A model generated the notes under the pieces. That model saw only the letters and a program-made list of their open reading frames with translations, had not been told where the DNA came from and made no database searches. From Bedellia somnulentella (taxonomy: Eukaryota; Arthropoda; Insecta; Lepidoptera; Bedelliidae), in assembly GCA_963576735.1 (NCBI GenBank), contig OY755175.1:2186401-2250400 (forward strand): 64,000 bases of DNA, written 5' to 3'. Within the stretch, counting starts at the first letter, position 1. Each line of letters begins with the position of its first letter. Shown here piece by piece: positions 63,961 to 64,000 of the stretch. The position numbers and the translations under genes are program-made.

Positions 63961-64000
63961 ACTTTAAAACTAACTTATTTAATTGAAATAATAAATAATA

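Overview
This 64 kb window looks like AT-rich nuclear DNA of an insect, most probably a moth or butterfly. The evidence is indirect. It carries dispersed repeats typical of Lepidoptera (an AACCGACTTC-type repeat, a TTCGCACGGGTAG-type repeat with GACAGACA runs), several tRNA-derived SINE families, RTE and Jockey/CR1-like non-LTR fragments, mariner elements, and no operons or bacterial signals. The species cannot be named from sequence alone. No complete host protein gene is recognisable; nearly every decodable reading frame belongs to a transposable element. The best host-gene trace is a CpG-rich, TATA-less promoter-like block at 59.56-60.03 kb on the + strand.

Names used here. SINE-A is a ~245 bp element with about 45 complete or partial copies. 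It starts GC(C/T)GTGTAGTG(C/T)CGGCTTAG and ends CTGGCTACCCC...GCCGTGAGTATATG plus a TATG tail. Three subfamilies are visible: A-I (...TGCCGGC..., ATTGGATTTTTGG), A-II (...TGTCGGC..., CACTACCCCATTTC, AAGGGATTTTTGG) and A-III (AAGTGGTTTTTGG, CCTATCAACTTCC). SINE-B is a tRNA-derived ~370 bp element with a (TTATG)n tail. SINE-C is tRNA-derived (TGGCCGAGTGG A box). Repeat F is a unit with a tRNA-like core inside conserved flanks. RTE means 3' ends of an RTE-like LINE whose tail is also (TATG)n. MITE-D is a 140 bp inverted-repeat element.

Layout. 0-1.05 kb: C-terminal piece of a Helitron-type Pif1 helicase running into a 190 bp inverted repeat. 4.1-5.4 kb: broken mariner in the tail of a SINE-A. 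5.76-6.29 kb: SINE-C with two later insertions, each with clean target duplications. 7.5-8.4 kb: fold-back element. 8.78-9.03 kb: long near-perfect hairpin. 16.7-18.15 kb: hAT-type non-autonomous element with TATCGATA-rich ends. 25.3-28.6 kb: two copies of one dispersed repeat. 32.6-34.2 kb: 5'-truncated non-LTR retrotransposon with an intact reverse transcriptase domain. 34.4-36.0 kb: unassigned DNA transposon carrying coding remnants, inserted in an RTE copy. 42.8-44.7 kb: four-level nested stack ending in a TTAA-targeting element. 48.5-49.8 kb: apparently intact mariner with perfect terminal repeats. 58.6-58.9 kb: perfect 109 bp inverted repeat.

How the parts relate. SINE-A, SINE-B and the RTE fragments share one 3'-end design: CTG(C/G)CnACCCC, a short loop, GGG(G)A, then GCGTGA or GCCGTGA and a short TATG-type tandem tail. 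This suggests that one RTE-class reverse transcriptase mobilised several unrelated SINEs. The intact mariner is the only element here that looks capable of making its own full transposase.
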